Origin: Ilyonectria destructans
Taxonomy: Eukaryota; Ascomycota; Sordariomycetes; Hypocreales; Nectriaceae
Assembly (NCBI GenBank): GCA_020740775.1
Contig: JAHEWK010000012.1
Location: 1,240,001 to 1,304,000 of the forward strand
Length of the DNA stretch: 64,000 nucleotides
Direction of reading: 5' to 3'
The translations under genes and the position numbers were made by a program. Shown one piece after another: positions 1-11,987 of this stretch (position 1 is the first letter of the stretch; each line of letters starts with the position of its first letter). The notes below the pieces were generated by a model. It did no database searches, was not told the DNA's origin, and saw only the letters and a list, made by a program, of their open reading frames with translations.

Positions 1-467
1 GGCGTGGGCGTGGATGATGTCGCCGGGGAGGATTAGGTTGTAGGCATGCCACTGGGGGGGACGTTAGCGGGCGGATATCACGGGTAGGAAGCATGCATGG
101 CGTTGTGTTGTCATGGGACAGCTGTCACGGGGGAGATATCACGACGGGGATCAAGGGCGAGGCCAGGCGGGATGAGACAAGGCAAGACAAAGACTAGGTA
201 AAGCAAGTCAACGGCGTGGAGTTTGATGCCACGACCAAACTCCACGGCGCATGAGGCGGGTGCTATGGCTGCCGCGCTGGCCAAGCCCAAGATGATAACG
301 AGGCGGTCATGGAGGTGTGTGAGGGGCAGACAGGGCTGAGATGGAGGGGTAGAGCAGAGTCACAGAAGGGAAACGGGCTGACGGACCATATCTTCGGGAT
401 CCTCGGGGAGCAGAGACACCGTCTCCTCCTCGAGGGTCTTGGGCACCTTGCGCGATACCAGCTTCAT
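1..467 (-). CDS. dom34: Pelota/DOM34 ribosome-rescue factor, 5' end (partial)
   Basis: Only the first 44 codons are present; the gene runs off the left edge. Exon 1 (467 to 387) encodes 27 residues starting MKLVSRKV and ending PEDPEDM. A donor GTCCGT starts at 386, and the acceptor CCCAG ends at 52. Exon 2 (51 to 1) continues WHAYNLILPGDIIHAHA in frame. The pattern MKLV, then a PE-PEDMWH-YNL segment, then a PGD motif is the N-terminal signature of eukaryotic Pelota/Dom34. That eRF1-like protein acts with Hbs1 to split stalled ribosomes in no-go and non-stop decay. The intron of 335 nt is long for this genome. In its distal part the intron carries an open hydrophobic frame that could be mistaken for a membrane protein. 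The identification rests on a short but distinctive segment. Confidence 0.82.
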
Positions 468-3400
468 CCTGGTTGGCCTGTGGGTGTCTTTGCTGGTCTG
501 TTCTGGATGTTCAGGGCTGGTGTGGTCTTTTCGGTTCTGGGCCGGATGGGCCTTTCTGGGGGGAGGGGGGTGTGATGTAGATTTTAAGCCTCGGCTTGGG
601 TTGGGGTGGTGGGTGTGAGATGGGCCAAAAAAAGACAGAGAACAAAGAAAGATGCTAATCAATAATCAATGCCGAGCCTCGACGGGGTCTGTTCTTTTTT
701 TGGGAGATTTTCTGGGGGCGTCTGGCTGCTGATGTCGGGTGGTGGTGACGTTATGAAGATTAGATACCACCAGGGTTTGCTCACATGCTGGGCTCCCGTA
801 GGTCAGTCGGGTTGAGCCTCAGGGCACTGCCCAGGCGACGTCCCTCTCAGCGAGGCAAGGCTACACACGCAAGGCTACGGAGCGACATGGGCTAGTGATG
901 GAGATGGGACGGCACTTTGGGGTGTGAGTGCGTGAGAGCGCAAAAGTGTGTGCCGTGCTATCTGCATCGACGCCGTACCCGCGGCCGCGGCATTCGATGG
1001 CATCGGATGGCATTGGATACCGCATCGCCATGTGCCGGGACCCGGGAAAAGAAGGGTCCTGGCCTGCCAAGTCCCATCAGTTCGGGTCTGCCGGGAACCA
1101 GTTGAACCACAAGGTCAAAGTTTAACAACTGGACGACCCCATTTACTATTCCACGACCGGGGACCAGGATTGGGGGGGAGCGGAACGGTAGTTGTCAACT
1201 CCCCGCCTACCCGTCGGAGTTTGTTGGTAATGCGTAAAAAACCATGGCATGCTTGGTCATTTCATTCGCCGGCCGCTGTAGAAAATCAACACCCGGCGAG
1301 ATCCGCGGTCGCCGACTTCAGGTGGTCAGGTGAGCGTCTGGTGGCCGAGATGCCCACCGACTAACTTAGAGCCCACAGAGACCGAAGCCTAGACTCTAGG
1401 CTGCACATAACGCACTTACTCGGGACCCCGACGACAGCGGGACAGTGGGAACAACCCAGCCATCGCGGCCGTTTGTTTCAGCGGAGAACCACAGACGCTG
1501 CGGAGTTTTAGGCTTCATCTTTTTTTTTTCTTCCTTCTCAATCTGTTTCACTCCCTCTAGCTTCCCTTGGCTGGTCTGGCGGACGGGATTTGCAGGCCGT
1601 CTTGGCGCCCGCGACGCCGACGGAGTTTGCCCAGGAAAAACACCTCAGCCAATTCCCGGGGGCCCGTTCGGCGGTTTCCATCGGCGCCGAAGCATTAGGG
1701 AGGTCCGCTGCCCGGTTCTGGAATCTCGACCGAGACTTGTCGACAGGTTTTTTTGTTTTTTATTTTTGTTTCTTAATTACTGGAGCAGCTCGGTGACTTG
1801 TATATGTAAACGTGGGGCGCACGGCACATGTCAAATCGTCATCGTGGGAGCGGGAAGCAAGATCACCACATGGCGTGGTGACGAATGGCGATGCGAATTA
1901 GCGCAGGGACGCTGGGAGGACGCGCCACCCCACCGCACGGGCTTGTGCGACGACGCACGACGGGGTTTGGGCAACGGAGTTCAGACGGAGTTCAAGCGAA
2001 ACAAGGTCGTACGTATAGTTCGTACCCCGTACAGCGATCAATACGCAGTGGGTTTTCACATTCGTTCAATCCTGTCACCTGCGATCCGCATCCAGCATCC
2101 AGGGCACTAGCGCCATCGTTCGAGAAGGAAGCGGTCCACGTCATCATGCGATATTGCTGCCTCGCATCCCGCACACCGTCTCCTCTCAATGCCTTCCAAA
2201 GCACTCCGTCGGGCTGGGACCACTTACCGACTTTCGCATGTATCCAGGGGGAGGCGGAGGGGGGGTGTTTTGGCGGTGGCCGGTAGGCTGCAGTAAAATC
2301 GAAAAAGAGACAAGAGCCCAAGCCCAATGACACAGTGCTGAATACGAAGGTAACATGGAAATACGCGGATAATATTTCGTATTCGAAAGCTTCCTGAGAC
2401 GAGCGAGACCAGTGACCGAAAAGCGCTGCCTGAAAGGGCTGGATGGTAGCCTGGGGGGATGTTTGACAGCTGCCTGAGCGCCGCTTTTAGCGCTGGTGGA
2501 GCTTTGGTGCGTTCTGTACGGAGTAGGGGACTGCAGAGAAAGGCATCGCTGCAAGGGGGGATGGATGATCTGAGGGACGGCGAGGGGCAAAGGCATGAGG
2601 TGAGGTGAGGTCATCATGTTTGCCGATCTACAATTGCTGTGCACCGTGTGTACTGCACCTCGGCCTGTCGATATCAGGTGGAACCAGTTCAGTATCCATC
2701 AGAGTCCGCCATTGTGTTGATATTGTCCCCCTTCCAAATCCCAGCCGCGCGAAGAAGAATCTAGCAAGCTTCCTTTCTGGAGCCCCCCCGTCCGTCATCA
2801 TGACTTGGAGTAAAAATATCTCTTCTCCCCCCCCCTGGTCCGAAATGTCTCCCCGCCAACACACCCGCCGGCCACCGCACGCCGCCGCCTTTTCTCTTTC
2901 GGTTCGCGCGCGGGTGGGCGGGGTGACGGCCGAATGCGACAGCCGAGCCCATTGATGCCAACTCCAATAGTTTCAATGCCTGCCTTGCCTAGCCCTGGTT
3001 GCTGAGTTGCCCTCCTCCAGGCGGCGGGCTAGGGGTCTGCTAAAGCTGATTCGGGCCTCGCGCCACGCAGGAGAGGAAAAGCTAGGTGCCGGGCGTCAAT
3101 CCAATCCAGCCGGCTTGCTTCCCTCGCTCCGCCTCTTACTGGAGTGTGGCGTGGCCGATTTTCCTCTTTGAGAGATTGGGTCGGGGGCTGAAAGGAAAGG
3201 CACCAACGTTCTGGGAGCCCGCGGGACTACCAGAGTATGGGGATCCATCGGATCGAATCTGGGTGGAGGGCGTTCGGAGGGAGGATCGTCGTCCGTCTGA
3301 TCAGCCTCGACGTTTGCATGCGCACCGCCAATAGATCGTCGGCATCGAAGCCATGAACGGGCGCGTTGGTTTATACTAAATCCAGCCTCGAGCCACCAAA

Positions 3401-5089
3401 AATCTATGATGCATCCATCCATGCCCCTACCCCTCCATCAGACATTGAGGCCTCGATATATACCCTCCACCGGAGGCCGGCAGACCAGTAGCAGCAGCCC
3501 CGGTCTCACGCTGCAGCTGGCACATGGCCAGCGCCGATGGGCCTTCGCATTGGCTGGAGGCGGGCTGGGCTCGGCTCAGCTCAGTGTCCCCATGACTGGG
3601 GCGAATCCGACGTAGCCGGGCTTCCCTGGCTGTGACAGTTTTACCATGTGCGATTAATTAGTCTTGGTTTTTGGCGCTGACGGCATCTCAGCCACAAGCA
3701 TGGAACAGGGCGTCCCAAGTGGACGACGTACTTCGTAGTACCTAGGTACTGTAGGTAAGTTAAGTAAGGCGTAATAAGGCCAATTCGCATTCCGCCCCGA
3801 CGGCTGCAGCGCCCCCCGAAAACGCCACCGACAACGCCGTCTCTTTATTTCAGCCCGCTGTCGACCCAAGTCCCATCAGCCGCATATGAGCTCTCTCTCA
3901 CCTCACCTCACCTCACAGCACATCAGCAGCCACGTTCTATTTAACAATCCTCCTTCTCACAGTCCGCCCATCCGCTGTAGCACTAGTCGATGCACGCTCT
4001 ACACCACTACGCTCCATCTCATCTGCCCGTCTGATGCCCACGACAAACCTTGGGTCGACTCGCCGGTCAACGTTCCGGCCCACCGCCACTCAATCTTCCC
4101 ACCCCTCGACCGGTCGACGCCGGGGTCTGGTCTAGCAGAACCCACCCACTTTCGCTGACCGGGACGGCCATCGTCAACTCGTCGGAAAACAAGAGCGAAT
4201 GCGAGCGTGGTGCTTCGTACAGTTCGTACAGCGAGACCGACCACGGCACAGCATAATTAGCACATCACTGCACAAGAGACTTTGCAACGGGCCCCTGTCG
4301 GTTGCCACGATCCCCCATCTGACACCGCCTTGTCTCGTCTCGTCTTGTCTCGTCTCGTCTGTCCTCTAGGCTCTTGGACGTCTCCTCCAACTCTCTTTTT
4401 TAGCATCTCACCTAATTCCTTCGTACCGCGCGCTGGAGCCTCGTCCTCTCAGCTGCATCCCTGGCGCCTTATCCACCCGTCTGACGCACCGAATCTAGAA
4501 ACCCCCGGGCGCCCCGGACAACCAACTGGACTGCTGGACTGCTCTACTGCGCATGTACTTCGTACTGCAGGCAGCTCGCAAACGCCCCCAAAAGCCCACT
4601 GTCCACATCCGCGCCCTCCACCCGGGCGTGCAGCACACCGTCTCTCCGTGGTCCGTCCCCGAGCCCGTCGTTGTCGCTTTCGCTCGCATCTGTCTCGGAC
4701 CCTTCGGATCGTCTTCAACTTCTTTCCTCTCCGCCGCCTCTGTATCTCCGCTGCCTCTGCTTCTCCGCCGCTCGCCCTTTTCTCGCCCTCGCGCTTTCAA
4801 GGCCCCCGCTGAAGCCTCGCCCTCGCACGCGCCACCACGCAGCACTCACTCCACGCACCCACGTCTACGCATCACACACCCCCCCCCTTCACCCTTCCCC
4901 ACGACTCCTCCTCCTCCTCCTCCTAGACCTCCACTCGCTGGCTGGCCTCGCTCTCTTCATCGGGTCCGCGGACTTTCTACTCAGTGCGACGCCGACCGCC
5001 GGCTGTCCGTAACCCTCCGCTACCTCATGCCTCTGCTTGGCCCGTTGCTTGGCCCTCTTTAGGTCCTGGTTGCCCACGCAGCATGGAAG
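468..5089. other. 4.6 kb intergenic region between divergent dom34 and WD40 genes
   Basis: No convincing gene is seen. The many open frames are short, GC-rich and without recognisable motifs. Features noted are an acctaggta palindrome-like element near 3738-3752, a run of CCTCA repeats near 3898-3918, and a GTCTC/GTCTT microsatellite near 4330-4362. A strongly pyrimidine-rich stretch of about 700 bases (about 4380 to 5080) lies just before the WD40 start. It probably forms the core promoter and a long 5' leader of the downstream gene. Such long upstream regions are usual for heavily regulated fungal genes, but a non-coding transcript cannot be excluded. Confidence 0.5.
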
Positions 5090-8000
5090 ATGTCGCCTTC
5101 TATGTCTTCGCCCGCTGCTGCTGCTGCTTCCACTGCTGTTCGCGGTGACATCGAATTGACCTCCAAACGACACGCCCGCTCCGTCTCCAGTCCTGATCCT
5201 CCCAAGATACCCAAGGGTCGCCGCCAGAGCCTCGCCGCCCTGTCCGATTCGCAAGGTGCGTACGCGTCCACTCGCCCGGGTCTCTTAAGCTTCTTTCTCC
5301 CGAATCAACCCAAAGACCACCTGAATCAACTCAATTACCCGTCTGCCCCCACTCCTCGTCGTGTTCGCGCTCTGAGACATGTGCGCCGCCATGGCGTTGG
5401 TGGTTGATACGTTGCGTGCCCCGGCACTTGCTCTTGCGCGTAGCTCCCCACGCAATACCATCCCGTCCATACCTTGTCATACTCTCTCTCTACCTTGCCC
5501 TACCTTACCCAATACAATACTCCTCGGCCGCGACCGTCATGTAAGCTGACACTAATTCCACTCAGGTGCCCCAATCACCAGACAAGATACCCGTTCGAGC
5601 AGGCACTCGACCACCCAACCATCGCAAGCCAACTCAGTCCAGAATGCAAAGGACGCCAAAGACGCCAAAGACACCAAAGATCCCCCCAGAGCGTCATCTC
5701 CTATCCCACCTGCAAATGCTGGCCTCGACCCATTAAGCACCGTAAGCTTTGGCTTCTGATGTATATAGGCCACACCCCGGCTGACGTAGCTGTCTAGCAA
5801 ATCTACCTACGAACCAACAGCAATCCCGCCGAGCCTACCATCGCCCAGCGTCTCCGAAACCCAACGGGACGACCTGATAGCCCTGCCGTCGACAATTCCC
5901 AAAAACAGAGCTCCGACCTTGGCAAGACGCCGAATGCTCTCCTGGATCTGAGCAAAGAGCGAAGGTGCGCACCCGAATCTACCCATCTCTTTTGGGCACA
6001 TCCTGGCATATCTGCTGGACGCCTCCGTTGCTGGGGCGCTTGGTCATGTCTTTGGGAGGCGAGCTAACGGTTGCGACTTATAGGAAGGGACCTTCGTTCT
6101 TAAGCCGATTGGGTATGCGTAGTAGCTGGAAGAAGGACGACGATGTGCACGACTCTGACTCGGAACTGGGCGAACTGCGCACAGATGGAACCAATGCTCA
6201 GGCTCTCACATCCGTCATTGGCGCGGGAGGTGGTTACATCCCGCTCTACAAGGAACCCCCTCGATACATCCGAGTCAAGGCGCATAACAAGAAGGACCGC
6301 GAGTTTAACCACCTCTTCCTGGCCCAGGAGCTCATGGGCAGCAAGCGATCTACCGCGCCGTCGCAAGGTCGCGCCCCGGCGACAGCGGTAGGAAGCAAAA
6401 TCCTAAAAGGAGGCGACGCCATTTGGGCCGCCGAATTTAGTCTGGATGGCCGGTACCTGGCCGTCGCGGGCAAGGACCAAATAGTGCGCGTCTTTGCAGT
6501 GATATCGACGCCGGAGGAGCGCAGGGCGCACGAGGAGGAGGAAGCCCAGAATGGAACTACTGGAGAGAGACTTAGCGCCCCTGTCTTTCGAAATAAGCCT
6601 GTCCGGGAGTTTCATGGGCACACCGGCGAGGTCCTGGCCTTGAGCTGGAGCAAGAATAACTTTCTCCTTTCCTCCTCCATGGATAAGACGGTACGACTCT
6701 GGCACATGTCCCGGAATGACTGCCTGTGCACCTTTAAGCACAAAGACCTGGTCACGTCGATTGCTTTCCACCCCACCGATGACCGCTTCTTCTTGGCCGG
6801 ATCCCTGGACGCACAGCTCAGGCTTTGGAGCATCCCGGACAGGACAGTGGCATTTGAAGCGAATGCTGGGGAGTTTATCACCGCAGTCGCATTTACCCCG
6901 GATGGAAAGATGGCCATTTGTGGCGTGTTGAGCGGCATGGCCACGTTTTACATCACCGAGGGCCTCAAGTTGAGGTATCAGATCCATGTCCGTTCGTCAA
7001 GAGGCAAAAATGCCAAGGGAAGCAAGATTACTGGTATCCGGACACTGACGGTACCCGCCGGGCCGGATAAGGGACAAGTCAAGATCCTTATCAGTTCCAA
7101 CGACTCCCGTGTACGAGTCTACAACCTCAACGACAAGGTGATTCAGGTCAAGTACAAGGGATTGGAGAATCAGTCAAGTCAGATCCACGCTCGCTTCAGT
7201 GATGACGCCGAGTACATTGTTTGTGGCAGCGAGGATCGCAAGGCCTATATCTGGAAGCTCAACAATTCAGAAAGTGAACTCAAGGACAAGCAACCTTACG
7301 AGTCATTCGACGCTCATCCCGAGGTCGTCACGACGGCTCTGATGGCACCTACGAAGACTCGCCTCTTACTGAGTGCGTCGGGAGACCCAGTCTACGACCT
7401 GTGCAACCCGCCCCCTGTCATGTTGCGCAGTCTGGAAGAAAGCACAGCAAGCCAAACGGCCCTTTCAGAAGCCGAGGATGAGAGCAGCGACGCACCATCC
7501 GTCGTCGTAAAACGACCCGAGGAGACGCCCGCGTATCTTGAACGCTCGAAGCACTGTGATGGTCATATTGTTGTCACCACTGATAGGACGGGCAAGATCA
7601 AGGTCTTTCGGCAAGATTGCGGCTATGCCAAACGACAACAGGGGCTTTGGGAGTCGGGATCCAAGTTCTCGGGCAGGATCGCAGGAGTCGGCCGCAGTGG
7701 CAGTGTCATCACTAGAACGAGCCAAGGCAGCCGCATCCAATCGAGGCGTGGCTCTCTCAACATTGGAGGCCCCAACCCAGTCCAACTGCAGCATGCGTCG
7801 GACAGGATCAACAGTTGGCGGCAAGACATTGATGAAGGAACCGCGAGTTGGCATGGAACGCCGACTAGGAGTGAACGATCCATGTCCCCCACCAAACAGA
7901 GCCGCTCGCCAATCAACACCTCGGCGGTCAATCTTGCCTCGGAGGCTAGGAGACAACCGTACACGTCGAGTCCTGTTGGTCGCAGTCACAACATTACAAG

Positions 8001-8517
8001 TCCAACTGGCAGTATGCGATCGCGAACGACGTTTATGTCAACGAGAGACCAAGATAAGAACAACGGCGGCATGATGAGCCCTCCGACACCGAGCTTCAGC
8101 CTGATCAGCGCCGATTCGGATGGCAAGGATGACAAAGGAGAAGGCAGGTTCTGGAATCTCAGCCGTTGGAAAGGAGGACTTCCAAGCCTGCGTTACTCGA
8201 CCGTCATGGAATCTCCTCCCAGCAGCAACGGATCACCAGCGCAAGGGGGCCATACTCGTTCGGGTAGCGAATATTTGATGCCCAGAGATAAGGCCGCTGG
8301 ACGCATGAGTCTGGGAGTGACGGACATCAATAGGCTCAGGAACGAGGAGTTGACCAACCGGCGGAGGTCTGCAGGGCCCCTATTGTCATCAAAGCTGTCG
8401 CAGGACAGTCCTAAGAAGGGTACGTTTGAGACTAGGGAGTACCTTAAATCTTCGAATAAGAAACGGGTGGACTCGGGAGTTGGTCGGATGAGCGCCGAGT
8501 TGACGGATTCCAGCTAA
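5090..8517 (+). CDS. WD40 repeat protein, WDR44/YMR102C-like
   Basis: Four exons join cleanly: 5090-5255, 5566-5741, 5798-5964 and 6084-8517, giving 980 residues. The introns have GTGCGT, GTAAGC and GTGCGC donors and CAG/TAG acceptors. The N-terminal third is serine-, proline- and lysine-rich (MSPSMSSPAAAAAS start, a repeated KDAK tract). The middle carries WD40 repeats: GGDAIWAAEFSLDGRYLAVAG, then a repeat with GHTGEVLALSWS and MDKTVRLWH, then SIAFHPTDDRFFLAGSLD and further blades to about VVTTDRTGKIKVF. The C-terminal 300 residues are low-complexity and serine-rich. This order resembles WDR44-type proteins and yeast YMR102C/LAF1-like proteins. WDR44 is known as a Rab11 binder; a membrane-traffic or lipid-related role here is only inferred. 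No stop or frameshift is seen. The start was chosen as the first ATG giving an open exon 1; an ATG at 5083 is in another frame. Confidence 0.85.
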
Positions 8518-9382
8518 GACGACGCGATCTGAGCGAGGTGACGATGGATGAAAGCCAGAAGATATGCGAGTACGACAAGACACTCTGGAAGTGCCGAACT
8601 GGAACGCGAAAGATACCAGGATCCGAAAGGAACTGGGGATTCATTCATTTATCTGCATCATGACGGCGGCGTCAGCGATCAAACATTTTTTTTGGTCTTC
8701 TTGGGCAACTGCAAAGTTGAGGATACGGCGTTTTTGGGGAAATGCAGCCTTGAGGCTCCTGTACGAGTACGATACCACTTCTGTCCCGCGATTGGATTAC
8801 AGCGGAGTCTAGGGCAACCGGCAACTCAAAAGAAGGGGGAGGGAGACTGGACTGAAAGGCGGATCGGAGGATGAGGAGGATGATGAGGAGGAAGGGGATT
8901 ATAGTACAGATCGGGGCAGTACAGCACAGCTCTAGCATACATGGTGTAAACCACCTCAGCGAATTTTATTTGACGTTTTTGGATTACGATGATGGGAATT
9001 TTACTTGGCATGTGTGATTAAGAACTTGAATGGTTGGTTGGATTGATACCTGTCCATCACTGTGATATGACGAAGACTACTAGGTGGGCACCTTTATGGC
9101 CTTGGTCAATACTGTACGCCTGTCACTGTCAAGAGGAGCGAATTGTTATTGAAGTTTGTAAATTGCTTTGCTAGACTCTACTAGATGTGTCACCTCGGAT
9201 GTCACATACGGGATGCAGAGTATATTCTGTCCACGTCGTACAGCCGAGGGAGTGATTGTGTCCGCCGTCATCATCCCGGTGCTCAACATTTGGTTGCGTG
9301 CACCCGTGGCGGTGTTTCATTGCATGCGTTCCAACGCCATTGTATCGTTACTGACGCGTCCCAGACTCGCGGATTTTCAGAC
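8518..9382. other. Convergent intergenic region after WD40 and thioredoxin genes
   Basis: This holds the 3' ends of two converging genes. It becomes AT-richer after about 8940. No further gene or RNA gene is seen. An opposite-strand frame running from 9185 across the thioredoxin gene is a shadow. Confidence 0.5.
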
Positions 9383-9775
9383 TTAGAAGTTCTCGTCAGT
9401 CTTGAGAGCACCGTCCTCCTTCTTCTCCTCGGCGGGGGCGTCGGCCTTTGCGGCGAGCTCCTCGACGGCCTTCTTCAGGGCCGGGGGGTTGGCGCCCTGG
9501 AGGGTGTTGTCGGCCTTGTCGCCGTGCTCGAAGAAGAAGAAGGCGGGGATGCTGCGGATGCCCAGCTCAAAGGCCAGGTCGGGCACGTCGTCGGTGTCGA
9601 ACTTGGCAAAGGCCACGGCGTCGGGCTTGGTGAGGGCGTCGGCGTGCTTGGCGAAGAAGGGCGAGATGGCCTTGCAGGGGCCGCACCACGAGGCGTGGGC
9701 CTGCAGCGCGACGTAGGGGTTGGCCTTGATCAGCTCGTCGAACTGCGCCTTGGACTTGATGTCGACGACGCTCAT
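9383..9775 (-). CDS. Thioredoxin
   Basis: A single intronless frame encodes 130 residues. The active site WCGPCK is at residues 30-35 (redox cysteines C31 and C34). The conserved FAKFDTDD strand follows, and the cis-proline loop is SIPAFFFF. It is slightly longer than the usual 105-110 residues because of an acidic, alanine- and lysine-rich tail from about residue 106. It reduces protein disulfides using electrons from thioredoxin reductase. No signal or mitochondrial presequence is evident, so a cytosolic enzyme is most likely. Codon use is strongly GC-biased at third positions, as expected of a highly expressed gene. The upstream region, read on the minus strand, is CT/CAC-rich, which also fits strong expression. 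Confidence 0.93.
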   Translation of the reverse strand: MSVVDIKSKAQFDELIKANPYVALQAHASWCGPCKAISPFFAKHADALTKPDAVAFAKFDTDDVPDLAFELGIRSIPAFFFFEHGDKADNTLQGANPPALKKAVEELAAKADAPAEEKKEDGALKTDENF

Positions 9776-10715
9776 TTTGGCGGTTTGGTGGTTTGGTGAG
9801 GGGTTATGGGTGGTTGTAGTGGGGTGGTGTGGTGTTGAGGGTATCTAGAGAAGACGCTGAACGCTGGGACAAGGATCTGTTAGAGAGGTTGTTTGAGATT
9901 GAATTGAGAAAGAGATGGGAGCGGAGTGGGGAAGAGGGTGCCCTGTATATAAATACCGGAATGCGGCTGGAACTTGCCTTTTGCTGGGTTTGGTGATGAA
10001 TAAGTCAAGGGCGATGACACAATTCGCGCTGCGTTTTTCAATCAGAGATCCAATGCAAAAGCGGGTGGGGGGAATCTTCTGGAGGGAGGCCGCGGCTCTT
10101 GGCGGGGGTGCGGCGGGCGGTCGCGCAATTCATTGGGCTCCGTCATCGCTGCTGACAAAACAAATCGGGACGTCGGGCGGGACCGTTGTAGAGGAAAAGG
10201 AAAAAAGGCGGCTTGTGACGCGTACCTGGGAGGTATTCCGATTAATGACAAATACCTACTCAACGGGCTAGGTTCGGTAGGCTCGCCGGTTGGACATGGA
10301 TATAGATTCATCTTGCGACGATATGTCATGATTAATTGATGACTCATGCCTACGTTTGGCTTATTTCAATTCCAAGCTGTATTATCGAGTCGTCTCTTCA
10401 TATTCCAAATGCTACCTACCCTTAATTGCCGAAATGTTCTGCAGGTCTTTGTTCGGAGAGTCACATGATTCACAGATCAGCTGACACCTACATATGCAAG
10501 GTTTGGAATCAATTCACCATGACATCACTATTTACCGCGTTAGCTCGGGCTTGATAAACATTCCTAGCTAGCGCCCGATGCGACTCTGTTGGTCATTCCG
10601 TCTAAAACATAAATAAAGCCTTGTGGAAGTTAATCGGAAAGACAACTTGATACCGTAAGTTCGTGCTAGCGAGAATTGCAATGTCACTCGGGTTTGGAAT
10701 TAAACTGATTACTCC
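9776..10715. other. Promoter region of thioredoxin and spacer to the MFS relic
   Basis: The first 200 bases are purine-rich on the given strand, so CT-rich upstream of the thioredoxin start, as in strong fungal promoters. From about 10340 the sequence becomes AT-richer without any supported gene. It contains what looks like the decayed 3' part of the transporter remnant that starts at 11227. Confidence 0.4.
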
Positions 10716-11227
10716 TCACAGCAGCCCATGCAAATAGAGCAAGCGCACCAACGGCCCACTGGATAGCGGATCCGTACTACACCCAATGCCAAGCCTTGTA
10801 CGAAGATGACGAAGAGAACCAAGCCAGTCTGAGTCGGCGCGCGTAGCTTCAAGGGGACGACCTAAAGATGTCCAAATGGAGGGCAGGTAAGGACCAGTTG
10901 GACCCATGGAGCCGAAGTAGAGCAGGAAGGCGGGCATGGAAATAGAAGCACCGTTGACTACGGTGTCGTAGCCGAAGACCATGGCGGAGGTGATACTAGC
11001 AGATGCTGACATGTCAGTGTTAACGATGGCATCCCCAAGTTGTAGAGTGTTGACTTACCAATAATTAGAGGGCGCCAGTGTCACTTCGTGTTGTCCCAGA
11101 CGCTCATGTCGCGCTCGGCATCGACAATGTCGCGACCACTCTGGAGCGCAGCATCGGGATCCGACGCCGACTCATAGTGAGAACTGCGAGTCTTCATGTT
11201 GTCGTGTAACTCGGCTGATGAAGTCAT
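10716..11227 (-). pseudogene. Relic of an MFS sugar transporter (N-terminal part)
   Basis: Reading from an ATG at 11227 gives a hydrophilic N-terminus (MTSSAELHDNMKTRSSHYES) up to ERDMSVWDNTK, then an in-frame TGA. The same frame continues as HWRPLII, then an intron with a GTAAGT donor, and then SITSAMVFGYDTVVNGAS. That last stretch and the following MPAFLLYFGSMGPTGPYLPSIWTSL match the first transmembrane helices of fungal hexose/alpha-glucoside/lactose permeases. After IWTSL the frame is lost and hydrophobic segments appear only by switching frames. The remaining 400 or so residues of a normal permease are absent. The stop may derive from CGA (C to T), as expected from RIP or simple decay. 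It is divergent from the GH35 gene, a typical transporter-glycosidase pairing. Confidence 0.7.
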
Positions 11228-11987
11228 GCTGTTTCCTGACCGGGGTTGATTGCGTTGAGAGGAAGGCAGAGCGATGCATGCAGATTAAGGAGAGCTGGTG
11301 TTGCATTTTACTGCCAGGACCTTGGTCAAACCTGGGGAATCCGGGGCTAGTGGAGGTGTCACAGGTGGGTCCATTTTGACCACTTTATCTGGCATATCGG
11401 AAACTCCGAGCGTAGGTGGACATGATGCCTCGAGCGTTGGTGGACATATATTCAGCGTGGGTGGACGGGACGCGCTGGCTGATTATGCCGAAACGAGGCT
11501 TTCCCGCTGTTAACGCCAATGGGTTTCTTTGGCACGGTCATCAGGGAAATCGGCAATTTAGTATTGTACGGGGTACAAGGAATTCAGGCTGAATGAAAAC
11601 TCTGGGGTTGGGATAGTTTATCTCGCAGCCGCCCGATGCCGGTCCATCCGAGGGTGGACAATTCACGGAATGCCATTGTCTTATGGGGCAATTTGGGGAG
11701 CCAAGGTGGACTTCAATCATCCGGATATTTGAATGGTGCGACAGAATAGACCTCATCCGGTGCATCCTCAGAGCGGTCTGTGAATCGGCATCTGTCTCGG
11801 CATCTCTCAATGTAGAGAGAAGTAGAGTGTGCTACTGCCGGGATGTTCGATATATCAGGAGACCTGTTTCATGCCCAACTGAGATCTCGACACGATAGAT
11901 GCTTGTTTTCCTCATGAAACCCCAAGTGTTTACGCATCGTTAGTACATCTCTTTGCCACCGGCCTGGATCAGACTTTTTCCAGCGCA
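11228..11987. promoter_or_regulatory. Divergent promoter of MFS relic and GH35 gene with GGTGGAC repeats
   Basis: The motif GGTGGAC occurs five times on the given strand, at 11415, 11439, 11460, 11653 and 11705. The first three lie in a short tandem array with a unit of about 22-24 nt (cGAGCGTnGGTGGACa-type), from 11407 to 11468. Such clustering suggests binding sites for a transcription factor controlling GH35 and, formerly, the transporter. The same heptamer is clustered upstream of the GH43 gene at 34.7 kb. No protein-coding gene is supported here. Confidence 0.5.

Noticed and set aside
52..386. A membrane-protein-like minus-strand frame (DRLVIILGLASAAAIAP)
   Set aside because: It lies inside the first intron of the Pelota gene. 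Joining 387 to 51 restores the Pelota N-terminus exactly, and the hydrophobic frame ends in a stop.
9185..9799. 204-codon plus-strand frame opposite the thioredoxin gene
   Set aside because: Shadow of a GC-rich coding strand; glycine/valine/leucine composition and no motif.
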